Source of the DNA: Pseudomonadota bacterium
Lineage (GTDB): Bacteria > Pseudomonadota > Gammaproteobacteria > Burkholderiales > Burkholderiaceae_C
Assembly (NCBI GenBank): GCA_021816585.1
Contig: JAKAXL010000001.1
Location: 186,001 to 250,000, forward strand
Direction: 5' to 3'
DNA: 64,000 nt
The position numbers and the translations under genes were made by a program. Shown here piece after piece: positions 1-9,210 of this stretch. The first letter of the stretch is position 1; every line of letters starts with the position of its first letter. The notes below the pieces were generated by a model that made no database searches, was not told the DNA's origin, and worked only from the letters and a program-made list of their open reading frames with translations.

Positions 1-1437
1 GTTGGCGCCCACTCCGCTCTGGCTGCGGTAGATCGCGGGCAGTCCGAGCTCGGCCAGCCAGCCGCCCCAGGTCGAGTTGGCCAGGATCATCATCTCGGCC
101 ACGATCAGGTCCAGCGGCGCACCGCGGCGCCGCGGCACGATGTCCACGCGCGCCGCGCCCTCGCCGAGGTCGAGGCCGTGCACGCGGAACGTGTAGTCCA
201 CCCCGGCGTTGCGCTCGGGGCGTCCGCGCACCTGCTCGCGCCCGGCCTTGAGCTGCTGCGCGACGCGCCACAGCTGCGCCAGCTCGGCCGCGCAAGGGTA
301 GTCCCGGCTGGCCGGGTCGGCGCCCAGCGCTTCCTCGGTGACGGACTCGTCGAGCAGGTCGTGGCGCAGGTTGGCGCAGATCGGCACGCGTTCGACGCGG
401 GTCTCGAAGCCGAGCATGCGGCATTGCGCGTCGAAGTCCACGTACAGGCTCACCGCGGGCACGCTGGCGCCCTCGGCGAGGGTGAAGGCCTGCACCAGCT
501 CATCGGGGAGCATGGTGATCTTGTCGCCGGGCATGTAGACGGTGGACATGCGCTGGCGCGCCGCCAGGTCCCAGGCGCTGTCGCGCTCCAGCGCCAGCGC
601 CGGCGCGGCGATGTGGATGCCCACGCGCAGCGAGCCGTCGTCGCCGGCGCGCACCGACAGCGCGTCGTCGATCTCGGTGGTGGCCGAATCGTCGATGCTG
701 AAGGCGCGCACGTCGGCCAGCGGCAGCTCGTCCGGCGCCAGGCGCGGCAGCGCGGCGTCGGCGAAACCGGTTCCGCGCGGAAAGTACTCCAGCAGGAAGC
801 GCTGCATGTGGAAGCGCCACGGCGACGCGATCGCGCCGGCCTCGCGCAGCAGCTGCAGCGCGCCCTTGCCGCTGCGCCGCATGGCCAGCGCCAGCGCCTT
901 GTACTCGGGACCGTTCTTGTCGGGCTTGAACAGCAGCGTGTACAGGCGCTCGGCGATTGCCGGCGGGCAGCGCCCCTGCTCGAGCTCCTGCGCATCGGCG
1001 TCGATGCGCCGCTCCAGTTCCTGGCGCCGCGCGATGCCGGCCAGCGCGGCCTGCAGCACGTCCGGCGCGGCCTTGCGAAAGCGCCCCTTGCCGCGACGCG
1101 AGAAATAGTGCGGGGCTGCGTGCAGGCGCAGCAGCACCGCGGCCTGCTGGCGCGCGTCGGCGGCGGCGCCGTAGTACTCGGCGGCCAGTTGCTCGAAGCC
1201 GAACTCGTCCTCCGGAGCGAACTCCCACAGCAGGTCCAGCTCGATGTCCTCCTGCTGCGCCTGCGCCCACTGCATCAGCGCATCGGGATCCGGGGATTCG
1301 AAGCGCAGCAGCGCCTGCTGCGACTTGATCTTCTGGCGCTTGCCGCTGGGCAGTTCCAGCTGCATCGATGCATCGGCCTGGCTCATCACGCGCGCAGTCG
1401 CGAGCTTGCCGGCCTCCTCGAATACGACGTAACTCAC
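1..1437 (-). CDS. RNB-domain exoribonuclease (RNase II/R family), C-terminus runs off the window
   Basis: Minus-strand open frame from a GTG at 1437 reads SYVVFEEAGKLATARVMSQADASMQLELPSGKRQKIKSQ...FSIDDSATTEIDDALSV...; the DDA/EIDDA metal-binding RNB signature is present. Absent from the ORF list because it is truncated at the window edge. Confidence 0.88.
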   Translation of the reverse strand, partial: MSYVVFEEAGKLATARVMSQADASMQLELPSGKRQKIKSQQALLRFESPDPDALMQWAQAQQEDIELDLLWEFAPEDEFGFEQLAAEYYGAAADARQQAAVLLRLHAAPHYFSRRGKGRFRKAAPDVLQAALAGIARRQELERRIDADAQELEQGRCPPAIAERLYTLLFKPDKNGPEYKALALAMRRSGKGALQLLREAGAIASPWRFHMQRFLLEYFPRGTGFADAALPRLAPDELPLADVRAFSIDDSATTEIDDALSVRAGDDGSLRVGIHIAAPALALERDSAWDLAARQRMSTVYMPGDKITMLPDELVQAFTLAEGASVPAVSLYVDFDAQCRMLGFETRVERVPICANLRHDLLDESVTEEALGADPASRDYPCAAELAQLWRVAQQLKAGREQVRGRPERNAGVDYTFRVHGLDLGEGAARVDIVPRRRGAPLDLIVAEMMILANSTWGGWLAELGLPAIYRSQSGVGAN

Positions 1438-1449
1438 GAAGGATTCCAA

Positions 1450-2088
1450 TCAGTCGGCGCGTACGCCGAGAAAGGCCAGCACCGCGTCGCAGTGCCTGGC
1501 CGCGTAGTCTTCCAGCGCATGCCCCCCGCTGTCGGCGATGCGCAGGGTCGCGCCGGCGTAGCGCGCCAGCATTTCCCGCGCATCCAGGACCTCGTCGTCG
1601 CGTGCCACGACGACCAGGTAGCGCTCGGGGTGCGCGACCGGGGCCCGCAGCGGCCCGAGTTCGTAGTCGCGCAGTTGCCGTACATGCTCGGTCGTGAACT
1701 CGAAGCGCAGCGCCGGATCGTGCCAGCTGCCGAGCTCGCCGATGCTGGCGCGCAGGTCGCGCGCGGGGTCGACCGCCGGGTTGAGCAGCGCGGCGCGGCA
1801 GTCCAGCCGCTCGGCCAGCCAGGTGGCGTAGAAGCCGCCCAGCGAACTGCCCACCAGCACCAGGCGCTGCGGCGCGGCCTCGCGCACCAGGCGCAGCGCC
1901 AGCTCGATGGCGTCGCGCGGCGACGGCGGCAGCTGCGGGCACATCCATTGCACCGGAGCCTCGCCGGCACGCTGCAGCTGCTGCAGGCGCTGCAGGGTCT
2001 GGCGCGCCTTCGCCGAGGCCGGCGACGAGCGGAATCCGTGCAGGTACAACAGATGCGTCGGGCGTGGTGGCTGGCTGTGGGAAGGCAT
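1450..2088 (-). CDS. YqiA/YcfP-like alpha/beta-fold esterase
   Basis: Protein from MPSHSQPPRPTHLLYLHGFRSSPASAKA with GSSLGG nucleophile elbow; start trimmed from the longer ORF 1450..2178. Confidence 0.85.
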   Translation of the reverse strand: MPSHSQPPRPTHLLYLHGFRSSPASAKARQTLQRLQQLQRAGEAPVQWMCPQLPPSPRDAIELALRLVREAAPQRLVLVGSSLGGFYATWLAERLDCRAALLNPAVDPARDLRASIGELGSWHDPALRFEFTTEHVRQLRDYELGPLRAPVAHPERYLVVVARDDEVLDAREMLARYAGATLRIADSGGHALEDYAARHCDAVLAFLGVRAD

Positions 2089-2209
2089 GCTCGCGGACGG
2101 GGCAGGAGACGCGACCGAGCGGCGGCGCGGTTCGTCGGCAGGCCCAATCCTAGCGGCGCGGCAGCTGCGCCGGGGCATGTCCCCTCACGCGGGCACGCCC
2201 GCGCCGCGT

Positions 2210-2662
2210 TCAGGCCGCGCCGGGCTGCGTCGCTTCCGGCGGCCAGTCGCGGATGTAGGCCTTGAGCATGCGGTTCTCGAAGTCCTGCTCCTGCACCACG
2301 GCGCGAGCGACGTCGCGAAACGAGATCACGCCCAGCAGCGTGGTGCCGTCCATCACCGGGATGTAGCGCGTGCCGCTGTCGAGCAGCAGGCGACGCAGCT
2401 CGTCCAGGCTGGTGTCGGGCGAGCAGTGCACCGGACCGCGCTGCATCACCTCGCCGGCCAGCGCCTGCGCCGGACGCTCGGCGCTCATCGCCTGCAGCAC
2501 CTCGCGGAAGGTCAGCATGCCCGCCAGGCGGCCGCCGTCCATCACCACCAGCGAGCCCACGTCGTGCAGTGCCATGGTCCGCGCCGCCTCGTGCAGCGCC
2601 GTGTCGGGCGACACGGTGAACAGCGCAGTTCCCTTGATGCGCAGAATGTCCCGTACTTGCAT
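2210..2662 (-). CDS. tandem CBS-domain protein
   Basis: MQVRDILRIKGTALFTVSPDTALHEAARTMALHDVGSLVVMDGGRLAGMLTFREV... two CBS repeats. Confidence 0.88.
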   Translation of the reverse strand: MQVRDILRIKGTALFTVSPDTALHEAARTMALHDVGSLVVMDGGRLAGMLTFREVLQAMSAERPAQALAGEVMQRGPVHCSPDTSLDELRRLLLDSGTRYIPVMDGTTLLGVISFRDVARAVVQEQDFENRMLKAYIRDWPPEATQPGAA

Positions 2663-2848
2663 CGCGGTCTCCGGTGGTCCTTGTGAGAATGGACCCAATA
2701 TAGTGCAGCCGAGGGCAGGATTCCACGTCGCCCGCCGTCGCGACGCGGTTTTCGCGCCGTCTTCGTGCAGGCGCCTTCGTGCGGGCGGGGTGCGCGCCGA
2801 CGGCGCCGCCGCCTGCGTCGCATCCGCTGATTTCCCGGGAGAGACCCC

Positions 2849-3640
2849 ATGCAGTGTCTAGTCGATTCGCGCGAGGTGTACGTTCACCGTGCCGGCGAGC
2901 CGGGGCGCGGCGCCGCGGTACTGCTGCTGCACGGCGCCGGCCAGGACCACCGCGCCTGGCTGCCGCTGCTGCCGGGGCTGGCGCGCGCCGGGCATGCGGC
3001 CTACGCCCCGGACCTGCCCGGGCACTCGGCCAGCGCGGGGCCGCCGTACTCCGGGGTGCCCGAACTGGCGGGCTGGCTGCTCGAACTGCTGGACGCGCTC
3101 GGCCTGGCGCGCTGCGCGCTGGTCGGCCACAGCATGGGCTCGCTGGTGGCGCTGCACGCGGCGGCGCTGGCGCCGAGCCGGATCAGCCATGTCGCGCTGG
3201 TCGCAACCGCGATCCCGATGGCGGTGTCGCCGGTCCTGCTCGAGCGCGCGCGCACGGACGTGCAGGCGGCGATGCGCGACATCGCCCAGTGGTCGCACAA
3301 GGGCTCGCGCGAACAGCCGCCGGACCCGGCGCTGGTCGACGCCAGCCTGCGCCTGATGCAATCGGTGCAGGCGCGCTGGCCGGCCGGCGACCTGCTGGCC
3401 ACCGACCTGGGCGCCTGCAACGACTACCGCGACGGGCTGCAGATGGCCGCGCGCCTGCGCGTTCCCGTGCAGCTCGTGCTGGGGCGTGCCGACCGCATGA
3501 CGCCGGTGCGCGCCACCGAGGCGCTGCGCGAGGCCGCGCCGCAGGCGCGGCTGAGCCTGCTCGACAGCGGGCACGCGCTGATGCAGGAGCAGCCGGAGGA
3601 ACTGCTGGGCGCCCTGCTGGAGCTGCTGGCGCGAGACTGA
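2849..3640 (+). CDS. alpha/beta hydrolase
   Basis: LLLHGAGQDHRAW, GHSMGS nucleophile elbow, C-terminal Asp/His region. Confidence 0.9.
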   Translation: MQCLVDSREVYVHRAGEPGRGAAVLLLHGAGQDHRAWLPLLPGLARAGHAAYAPDLPGHSASAGPPYSGVPELAGWLLELLDALGLARCALVGHSMGSLVALHAAALAPSRISHVALVATAIPMAVSPVLLERARTDVQAAMRDIAQWSHKGSREQPPDPALVDASLRLMQSVQARWPAGDLLATDLGACNDYRDGLQMAARLRVPVQLVLGRADRMTPVRATEALREAAPQARLSLLDSGHALMQEQPEELLGALLELLARD

Positions 3641-3666
3641 GGACCCGCGCCGCGCACGGGACGCAC

Positions 3667-3698
3667 AAAAAAAGAGGCCGATCGTTGCCGATCGGCCT
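3667..3698 (-). terminator. Rho-independent terminator downstream of the phasin gene
   Basis: On the minus strand AGGCCGATCG-GCAA-CGATCGGCCT (10-bp perfect stem) followed by CTTTTTTT. Confidence 0.85.
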
Positions 3699-3806
3699 GC
3701 AAGGGTACTTTCGCAAGTACCGAGGAGACAAGGGTCGCGGCCGTCTGCGCGGCCTCGCCTGCGCGCCGGCCCTGCCGGGCCGGCGTCGCGGTGTTGCGGT
3801 GCGGAC

Positions 3807-4367
3807 TCAGGCGGCGGCGCGCTTGGCGCGGCCGTTGCCGCTTTGCGCCGCCTTGATGGCGGAGCTGGTCACGGTGTTGATGTTCGCTTCGACGACCTCG
3901 GCGGCCTGCTTGCTCGCCTTGTGCAGCGAGTCGTAGGCGTTGTTGGCGGCGCTCATCGCGCTCTTCAGCATCGCCACGGCGGTCTCGGTGCCGGCGGGAG
4001 CGTTGCGGGTGGCGGTCTCGACCAGCGACTGCACCTTGCGGTTCATTTCGTTGGCGTTGGCTTCCACCGCCTTGGCGATCTCGGACTGCGTGCCGGAGGT
4101 GATCTCGTACAGGTGCTGGCTGTACGACAGCAGCTTCTCGGTCAGCGGCTGCGCCAGGTTGGGCTGCAGCGCGGCCAGTTCCTGCAGGTCCTTCACCGAC
4201 AGCGCGGCCAGCGCGGCCTCCGAGCTTTCGTGCATCGCCGTCTTCAGGGTCTGCAGGTTCAGTTCGACGATGCGCTCGAAACCGTCCACGGCCTTGCCCG
4301 ACAGGGCGAACAGGGCTTCGAGTTGGGACTTCTGCGCGGCGATCAGTTGTTCGGGGGTCAGCATCAT
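3807..4367 (-). CDS. phaP: phasin family protein
   Basis: MMLTPEQLIAAQKSQLEALFALSGKAVDGFERIVELNLQTLK... typical phasin_2 N-terminus, low-complexity Ala/Lys C-terminus. Confidence 0.92.
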   Translation of the reverse strand: MMLTPEQLIAAQKSQLEALFALSGKAVDGFERIVELNLQTLKTAMHESSEAALAALSVKDLQELAALQPNLAQPLTEKLLSYSQHLYEITSGTQSEIAKAVEANANEMNRKVQSLVETATRNAPAGTETAVAMLKSAMSAANNAYDSLHKASKQAAEVVEANINTVTSSAIKAAQSGNGRAKRAAA

Positions 4368-4511
4368 CGGCTCCAGGGTGGGTTGCGCTTGCTTGGTCTA
4401 TCCAGGTGGCCGGAGTTGAGCCCAGCCTGCTCGATTGTGTCGCTCCCGGAAGTCGGTTTCGTGACGGCGTAGGCCCCGGATCCGGCTTCTTTGGTGCGAT
4501 GCACAAGACGA

Positions 4512-4539
4512 ATTCTAGACCTCGGTGCGACCTTGTCAA
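4512..4539 (-). promoter_or_regulatory. sigma70-type promoter for the phasin gene
   Basis: Minus strand TTGACA-N16-TAGAAT, about 145 nt upstream of the phasin ATG. Confidence 0.6.
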
Positions 4540-4784
4540 GAAGTTTTTTGCTGCGACGCAACAAATTCCCTTCCCGCCGAGAAAATGCCTGTTGCAACAA
4601 GAACTTGCATGACCGTGTCGATGGTATTCCGGACTCGTTGGAACCCTTCGTTCCATTTTCATGGCACCCTCGGTCGAGTTCCTGGCCGGGCGCCCGATGC
4701 TGTGTCGCAACACGGCGCCGCCGGCGCGCGGACGCAGCGCAGCGGCCCGGCGGTGCGCGCGGCGTCGCCCTACACTGCGGGGCC

Positions 4785-5489
4785 ATGTCCGAGCTCCCCC
4801 CTTCCCGCAGTGCCGCGGTCGACGAAGCGATCACGTCGCGCCGCTCGGTGCGCCGTTTCCTGCCGCGGCCGGTGCCGCGCGAGATGATCGAGCAGATCCT
4901 GCGCGTGGCCGCGCGTGCGCCGTCGGGCAGCAACACCCAGCCCTGGCAGGTGCACGTGCTGACCGGCGCTGCCCGCGAGCGCCTGAGCCGGCGCGTCGCC
5001 GAGGCCTACGACGCGCCGCAGCGCGACGCCGAGCATGTCGAGGAATACGCCTATTACCCGCGGCACTGGCAAAGCCCCTATCTGGAGCGCCGGCGCAAGG
5101 TGGGGTGGGAGCTGTACGGGCTGCTGGGAATCGCCAAGGGCGACAAGCAGCGCATGCACGAGCAGCACCGGCGCAATTTCCTGTTTTTCGACGCCCCCGT
5201 CGGACTGATGTTCAGCATCGACCGCGTGATGGAGCAGGGCAGCTGGCTCGACTACGGCATGTTCCTGCAGAGCCTGATGGTCGCCGCGCGCGCGCGCGGG
5301 CTCGACACCTGCCCGCAGGCCGCGTTCACCCAGTTCCACCGCATCATCGCCGACGAGCTGGGCCTGGGGCCGCAGCAGCAGCTCGTGTGCGGCATGTCGC
5401 TGGGCTGGGCCGACCCGGACGCGCCGGAGAACGCGTTGCACACCGAGCGCGCCGAGCCCGCCGAATTCACCACCTTCCACGACCGATGA
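4785..5489 (+). CDS. nitroreductase family protein
   Basis: [58 protein letters not shown]; classic nitroreductase motif. Confidence 0.9.
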   Translation: MSELPPSRSAAVDEAITSRRSVRRFLPRPVPREMIEQILRVAARAPSGSNTQPWQVHVLTGAARERLSRRVAEAYDAPQRDAEHVEEYAYYPRHWQSPYLERRRKVGWELYGLLGIAKGDKQRMHEQHRRNFLFFDAPVGLMFSIDRVMEQGSWLDYGMFLQSLMVAARARGLDTCPQAAFTQFHRIIADELGLGPQQQLVCGMSLGWADPDAPENALHTERAEPAEFTTFHDR

Positions 5490-6682
5490 TCATCGAGTCG
5501 CTGCTCGACACCGACCTGTACAAGTTCACCATGATGCAGGTGGTGCTGCACCACTTCCCGGGCGCGGAAGTGGAGTATCGCTTCCGCTGCCGCACCCCGG
5601 GCATCGAGCTGGCGCCGCTGCTGCCGCGCATCGACGCCGAGCTCGACGCGCTGTGCAGCCTGCGCTTCGCGCCGCAGGAGCTCGACTACCTGCGGGGCCT
5701 GCGGTTCATGAAGAGCGACTTCGTCGACTTCCTGGAACTGTTCCGGCTCAACCGCTCGCGCATCCGCGCGACTCCGGCGCAGGACGCGCAGGCGCGCGCG
5801 CGCGGCGAGATCGACATCCACATCCGCGGCCCCTGGCTGCACACCATCCTGTTCGAGGTCCCGGTGCTGGCCATCGTCGGCGAGGTGTGGGCCTCGCACG
5901 CGCATGCCGACGCCGACCAGGAAGCGGCGATGGCGAGCCTGGACGACAAGATCGGCAAGCTGCGCGAGCCCGGCCTGGAGGGCTGCCGCATCGCCGACTA
6001 CGGCACGCGCAGGCGCTATTCGCGCGCCTGGCAGCGCCGCGTGCTGCAGCGCCTGCGCAGCGGCCTGGGCGAGCAGCTGGCCGGCACCAGCAATGTCGCG
6101 CTGGCGCGCGAGATGGGGCTGGTGCCGCTGGGCACGATGGCCCACGAGTACCTGCAGGCCTGCCAGGCGCTGGGCCCGCGGCTGCGCGACACCCAGGTCT
6201 TCGGCTTCGAGACCTGGGCCCGCGAGTACCGCGGCGACCTGGGGATCGCGCTGGCCGACGTGTACGGGCTGCAGGCCTTCCTGCGCGACTTCGACCTGTA
6301 TTTCTGCAAGCTGTTCGACGGCGCCCGCCACGACTCGGGCGACCCCTTCGCGTGGGGCGAACAGATGATCGAGCACTACCGCAGGCACCGCGTCGAACCG
6401 CGCGGCAAGACCCTGGTGTTCAGCGACGCGCTGACCGTCGACAAGGTGGTCGCGCTGTACCGGCGCTTCCATCGGCGCGTCGGGCTGGCCTTCGGCATCG
6501 GCACCAACCTGATGCACGACCTCGGGCACGACGCGCCGCAGATGGTGATCAAGATGGTCCGCTGCAACGGCCAGCCGGTGGCCAAGCTGACCGACGAGCC
6601 GGGCAAGAACATGTGCGACGATCCTGCCTACATCGCCTACCTGCGCGAGGTGTTCCAGATTCCCGCTCCGCCGCAGCCCTGA
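5486..6682 (+). CDS. pncB: nicotinate phosphoribosyltransferase
   Basis: [36 protein letters not shown]; ...[23 protein letters not shown]...; 4-bp ATGA overlap with the upstream CDS. Confidence 0.95.
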   Translation: MIIESLLDTDLYKFTMMQVVLHHFPGAEVEYRFRCRTPGIELAPLLPRIDAELDALCSLRFAPQELDYLRGLRFMKSDFVDFLELFRLNRSRIRATPAQDAQARARGEIDIHIRGPWLHTILFEVPVLAIVGEVWASHAHADADQEAAMASLDDKIGKLREPGLEGCRIADYGTRRRYSRAWQRRVLQRLRSGLGEQLAGTSNVALAREMGLVPLGTMAHEYLQACQALGPRLRDTQVFGFETWAREYRGDLGIALADVYGLQAFLRDFDLYFCKLFDGARHDSGDPFAWGEQMIEHYRRHRVEPRGKTLVFSDALTVDKVVALYRRFHRRVGLAFGIGTNLMHDLGHDAPQMVIKMVRCNGQPVAKLTDEPGKNMCDDPAYIAYLREVFQIPAPPQP

Positions 6683-6710
6683 GCCGCGGCGCGAACCCGA
6701 CGTTCCCACC

Positions 6711-7709
6711 ATGAACCCAGCCATGCCGCAACGACCCCGCGTGCTGGTGGCGCGCAAGCTGTTCGACGACGTGCTCGAACCGCTGGCCGCCGCCTGCGAG
6801 CTGCAGACCAACCCCGACGACCGCACCGCGTCGCCGCAGGAACTGCGCGACTGGATGCGCGACAAGCAGGGCGCGCTGATCACCGGCAGCGAGCGCATCG
6901 ACTCCGCGCTGCTCGACGCCTGCCCGCAACTGCGCGTGGTCAGCACGATGACCGTGGGCTACGACCACATCGACGTCGCGGCCTGCGCGCAGCGCGGCGT
7001 GGTGGTCACGCACGCCCCCGACGTGCTCGACGAGACCACCGCCGACTTCGGCATGGCGCTGCTGCTCGGCGCGGCCCGCCAGCTCGGCGAGGCCGAACGC
7101 TACCTGCGCGCCGGGAGCTGGAAGAACTGGAGCGCTTCGCTGTTCGCCGGCAGCGACGTGCACGGCAGCACGCTGGGCATCGTCGGCATGGGGCGCATCG
7201 GGCGCGCCGTGGCGCGCCGCGCCGCGCTGGGCTTCGGCATGCGCATCCTCTACCACAACCGCCGCCGCCTGGAAGAAAGCCTGGAGCGCGAGAGCGGCGC
7301 CAGCTACCGCGACCTCGACGAACTGCTGCAGCAAAGCGACCACGTGCTGCTGGCGCTGCCCTACAGCGCCGAGGCGCGGCACCTGATCGGCGCCGGGCAG
7401 CTGGCGCGCATGCGCCGCGGCGCCACGCTGGTCAACATCGGGCGCGGCGGGCTGGTCGACGAAGCGGCGCTGGCCGCCGCGCTGCACGCGGGGCACCTGG
7501 GCGCGGCCGGGCTCGACGTGTTCGAGAACGAGCCGACCCCCAACCCGGTGCTGCTGGACGCGCCGCGCCTGCTGATCACCCCGCACATCGCCAGTGCCTC
7601 GCTGCCGACGCGGCGCGCGATGGTGCGCCTGGCCGTCGACAACCTGCTGGCGGTGCTCGGCGGTGGCGCGCCGCTGACCCCGGTGGCGCCCCCGCGAGCC
7701 GGCGCGTGA
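6711..7709 (+). CDS. D-2-hydroxyacid dehydrogenase (glyoxylate/hydroxypyruvate reductase-like)
   Basis: TLGIVGMGRIGRAVARRA NAD-binding motif; NIGRGGLVDEAAL; DVFENEPTPNPVLL. Confidence 0.92.
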   Translation: MNPAMPQRPRVLVARKLFDDVLEPLAAACELQTNPDDRTASPQELRDWMRDKQGALITGSERIDSALLDACPQLRVVSTMTVGYDHIDVAACAQRGVVVTHAPDVLDETTADFGMALLLGAARQLGEAERYLRAGSWKNWSASLFAGSDVHGSTLGIVGMGRIGRAVARRAALGFGMRILYHNRRRLEESLERESGASYRDLDELLQQSDHVLLALPYSAEARHLIGAGQLARMRRGATLVNIGRGGLVDEAALAAALHAGHLGAAGLDVFENEPTPNPVLLDAPRLLITPHIASASLPTRRAMVRLAVDNLLAVLGGGAPLTPVAPPRAGA

Positions 7710-9136
7710 AGCTCGACGCCGCGGCCGCGTGGCTGGCCGTCGCGCTGCTCGCGGCGCTGCTGGTCGTGGGGGTGCAGCTGCTGGCGCGCCTGCGCCAGCT
7801 GGACTGGCGCCAGCGCAGCCAGGCCGACGCGCAGGGCCCGGCGCTGGAGCGCCTGGAGCGTGAGTTGCGCGCCGCGGTGCAATCCAGCGTGCAGGGCCTG
7901 CGCACCGAGCAGGCGGCGCAGCTGGCGCAGTTGCAGCAGTTGCTGCTGACCCAGCAGGCCGAGGCCGCGCGTACCGCCAACACCCAGCTGGGCGCGCTGG
8001 TGCAGCAGTTGCAGCAATTGCAGAAGGGCGTGGCCGACACCCTGGTGCAGCAGGTCGGCGCGCTGAGCCAGAGCAGCACGCAGACCCTGCAGTCGCTGCA
8101 GCAGCAACTGGGCGAGCGCTTCGAGGCGCTGCGCGCGAGCACCGACCAGCGGCACGCCGAGATGCGCGCCACCGTCGAGCAGCGCCTGCGCGAACTGCAG
8201 AGCGACAACGAGAAGAAGCTCGAGCAGATGCGCCTGACCGTCGACGAGAAACTGCACGCCACGCTCGAGCAGCGCCTGGGCGAGAGCTTCCGCCAGGTCG
8301 CCGAGCGCCTGGAGCAGGTGCACACCGGCCTCGGCGAGATGCGCAGCCTGGCGCAGGGCGTGGGCGACCTCAAGCGCGTGTTCTCCAACGTCAAGTCGCG
8401 CGGCCTGTTCGGCGAGATCCAGCTGGCCGGGCTGCTCGAGCAGGTGTTCACCCCCGAGCAGTACGGCGTGAACGTGGAGACGGTGCCCGGCAGCGGCGCG
8501 CGCGTCGAGTACGCGGTGCGTCTGCCCGGCGACGGCGACGGCCCGTTGTGGCTGCCCATCGACGCCAAGTTCCCGCGCGAGGACTACGAGCGCCTGCTGG
8601 AGGCGCAGGACAGCGCCGACAAGCCGGCCGCCGAGGCCGCCGCGAAGGCGCTGGAGCTGCGCCTGCGCGACGAGGCCAGGACCATCCGCGACAAGTACGT
8701 CGCGGCTCCGCACACCACCGATTTCGCGATCCTGTTCCTGCCCACCGAAGGCCTCTACGCGGAAGCGCTGCGGCGCCCCGGGCTGGTGGAGGCGCTGCAG
8801 CGCGAGCAGCGCGTGATGCTGGCCGGGCCCACCACGCTGCTGGCGCTGCTCAACAGCCTGCAGATGGGATTTCGCACGCTGGCGCTGCAGCAGCGCTCGA
8901 CCGAAGTGTGGAAAGTGCTGGGCGCTGTCAAGACCGAATTCGGCAAGTTCGGCGAGGTGCTGGCGCGGGTCCGCAGGAAGCTCGACGAGGCCGGCAGCAC
9001 GCTGGGCGCGGCCGAGGTGCGCACGCGCGTCATGGGTCGCCAGCTCAAATCCGTCGAGGCGCTGCCGTCCGGGGAGTCGCAGACCGTGCTCGGTTTGCCC
9101 CCGATCAACCCCGGGGACGGCGAAGCCGAGCTATAA
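7706..9136 (+). CDS. rmuC: DNA recombination protein RmuC
   Basis: N-terminal TM, long coiled-coil, then RGLFGEIQLAGLLEQVFTPEQYGVNVETVPGSGARVEYAVRLPG...IDAKFPREDYERL. Confidence 0.94.
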   Translation: MKLDAAAAWLAVALLAALLVVGVQLLARLRQLDWRQRSQADAQGPALERLERELRAAVQSSVQGLRTEQAAQLAQLQQLLLTQQAEAARTANTQLGALVQQLQQLQKGVADTLVQQVGALSQSSTQTLQSLQQQLGERFEALRASTDQRHAEMRATVEQRLRELQSDNEKKLEQMRLTVDEKLHATLEQRLGESFRQVAERLEQVHTGLGEMRSLAQGVGDLKRVFSNVKSRGLFGEIQLAGLLEQVFTPEQYGVNVETVPGSGARVEYAVRLPGDGDGPLWLPIDAKFPREDYERLLEAQDSADKPAAEAAAKALELRLRDEARTIRDKYVAAPHTTDFAILFLPTEGLYAEALRRPGLVEALQREQRVMLAGPTTLLALLNSLQMGFRTLALQQRSTEVWKVLGAVKTEFGKFGEVLARVRRKLDEAGSTLGAAEVRTRVMGRQLKSVEALPSGESQTVLGLPPINPGDGEAEL

Positions 9137-9210
9137 ATCCAGGCTATGGTTCCTGAACGGCGCGACCCGCGCCGGGGAACCGCTCGCCCATGAATCGCAG
9201 GAGCCCCCGC

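Noticed and set aside
178-2265. 695-aa + strand ORF
   Set aside because: Antisense to clear RNB nuclease, esterase and CBS genes; Arg/Gln/Ala/His-rich composition typical of spurious high-GC ORFs.
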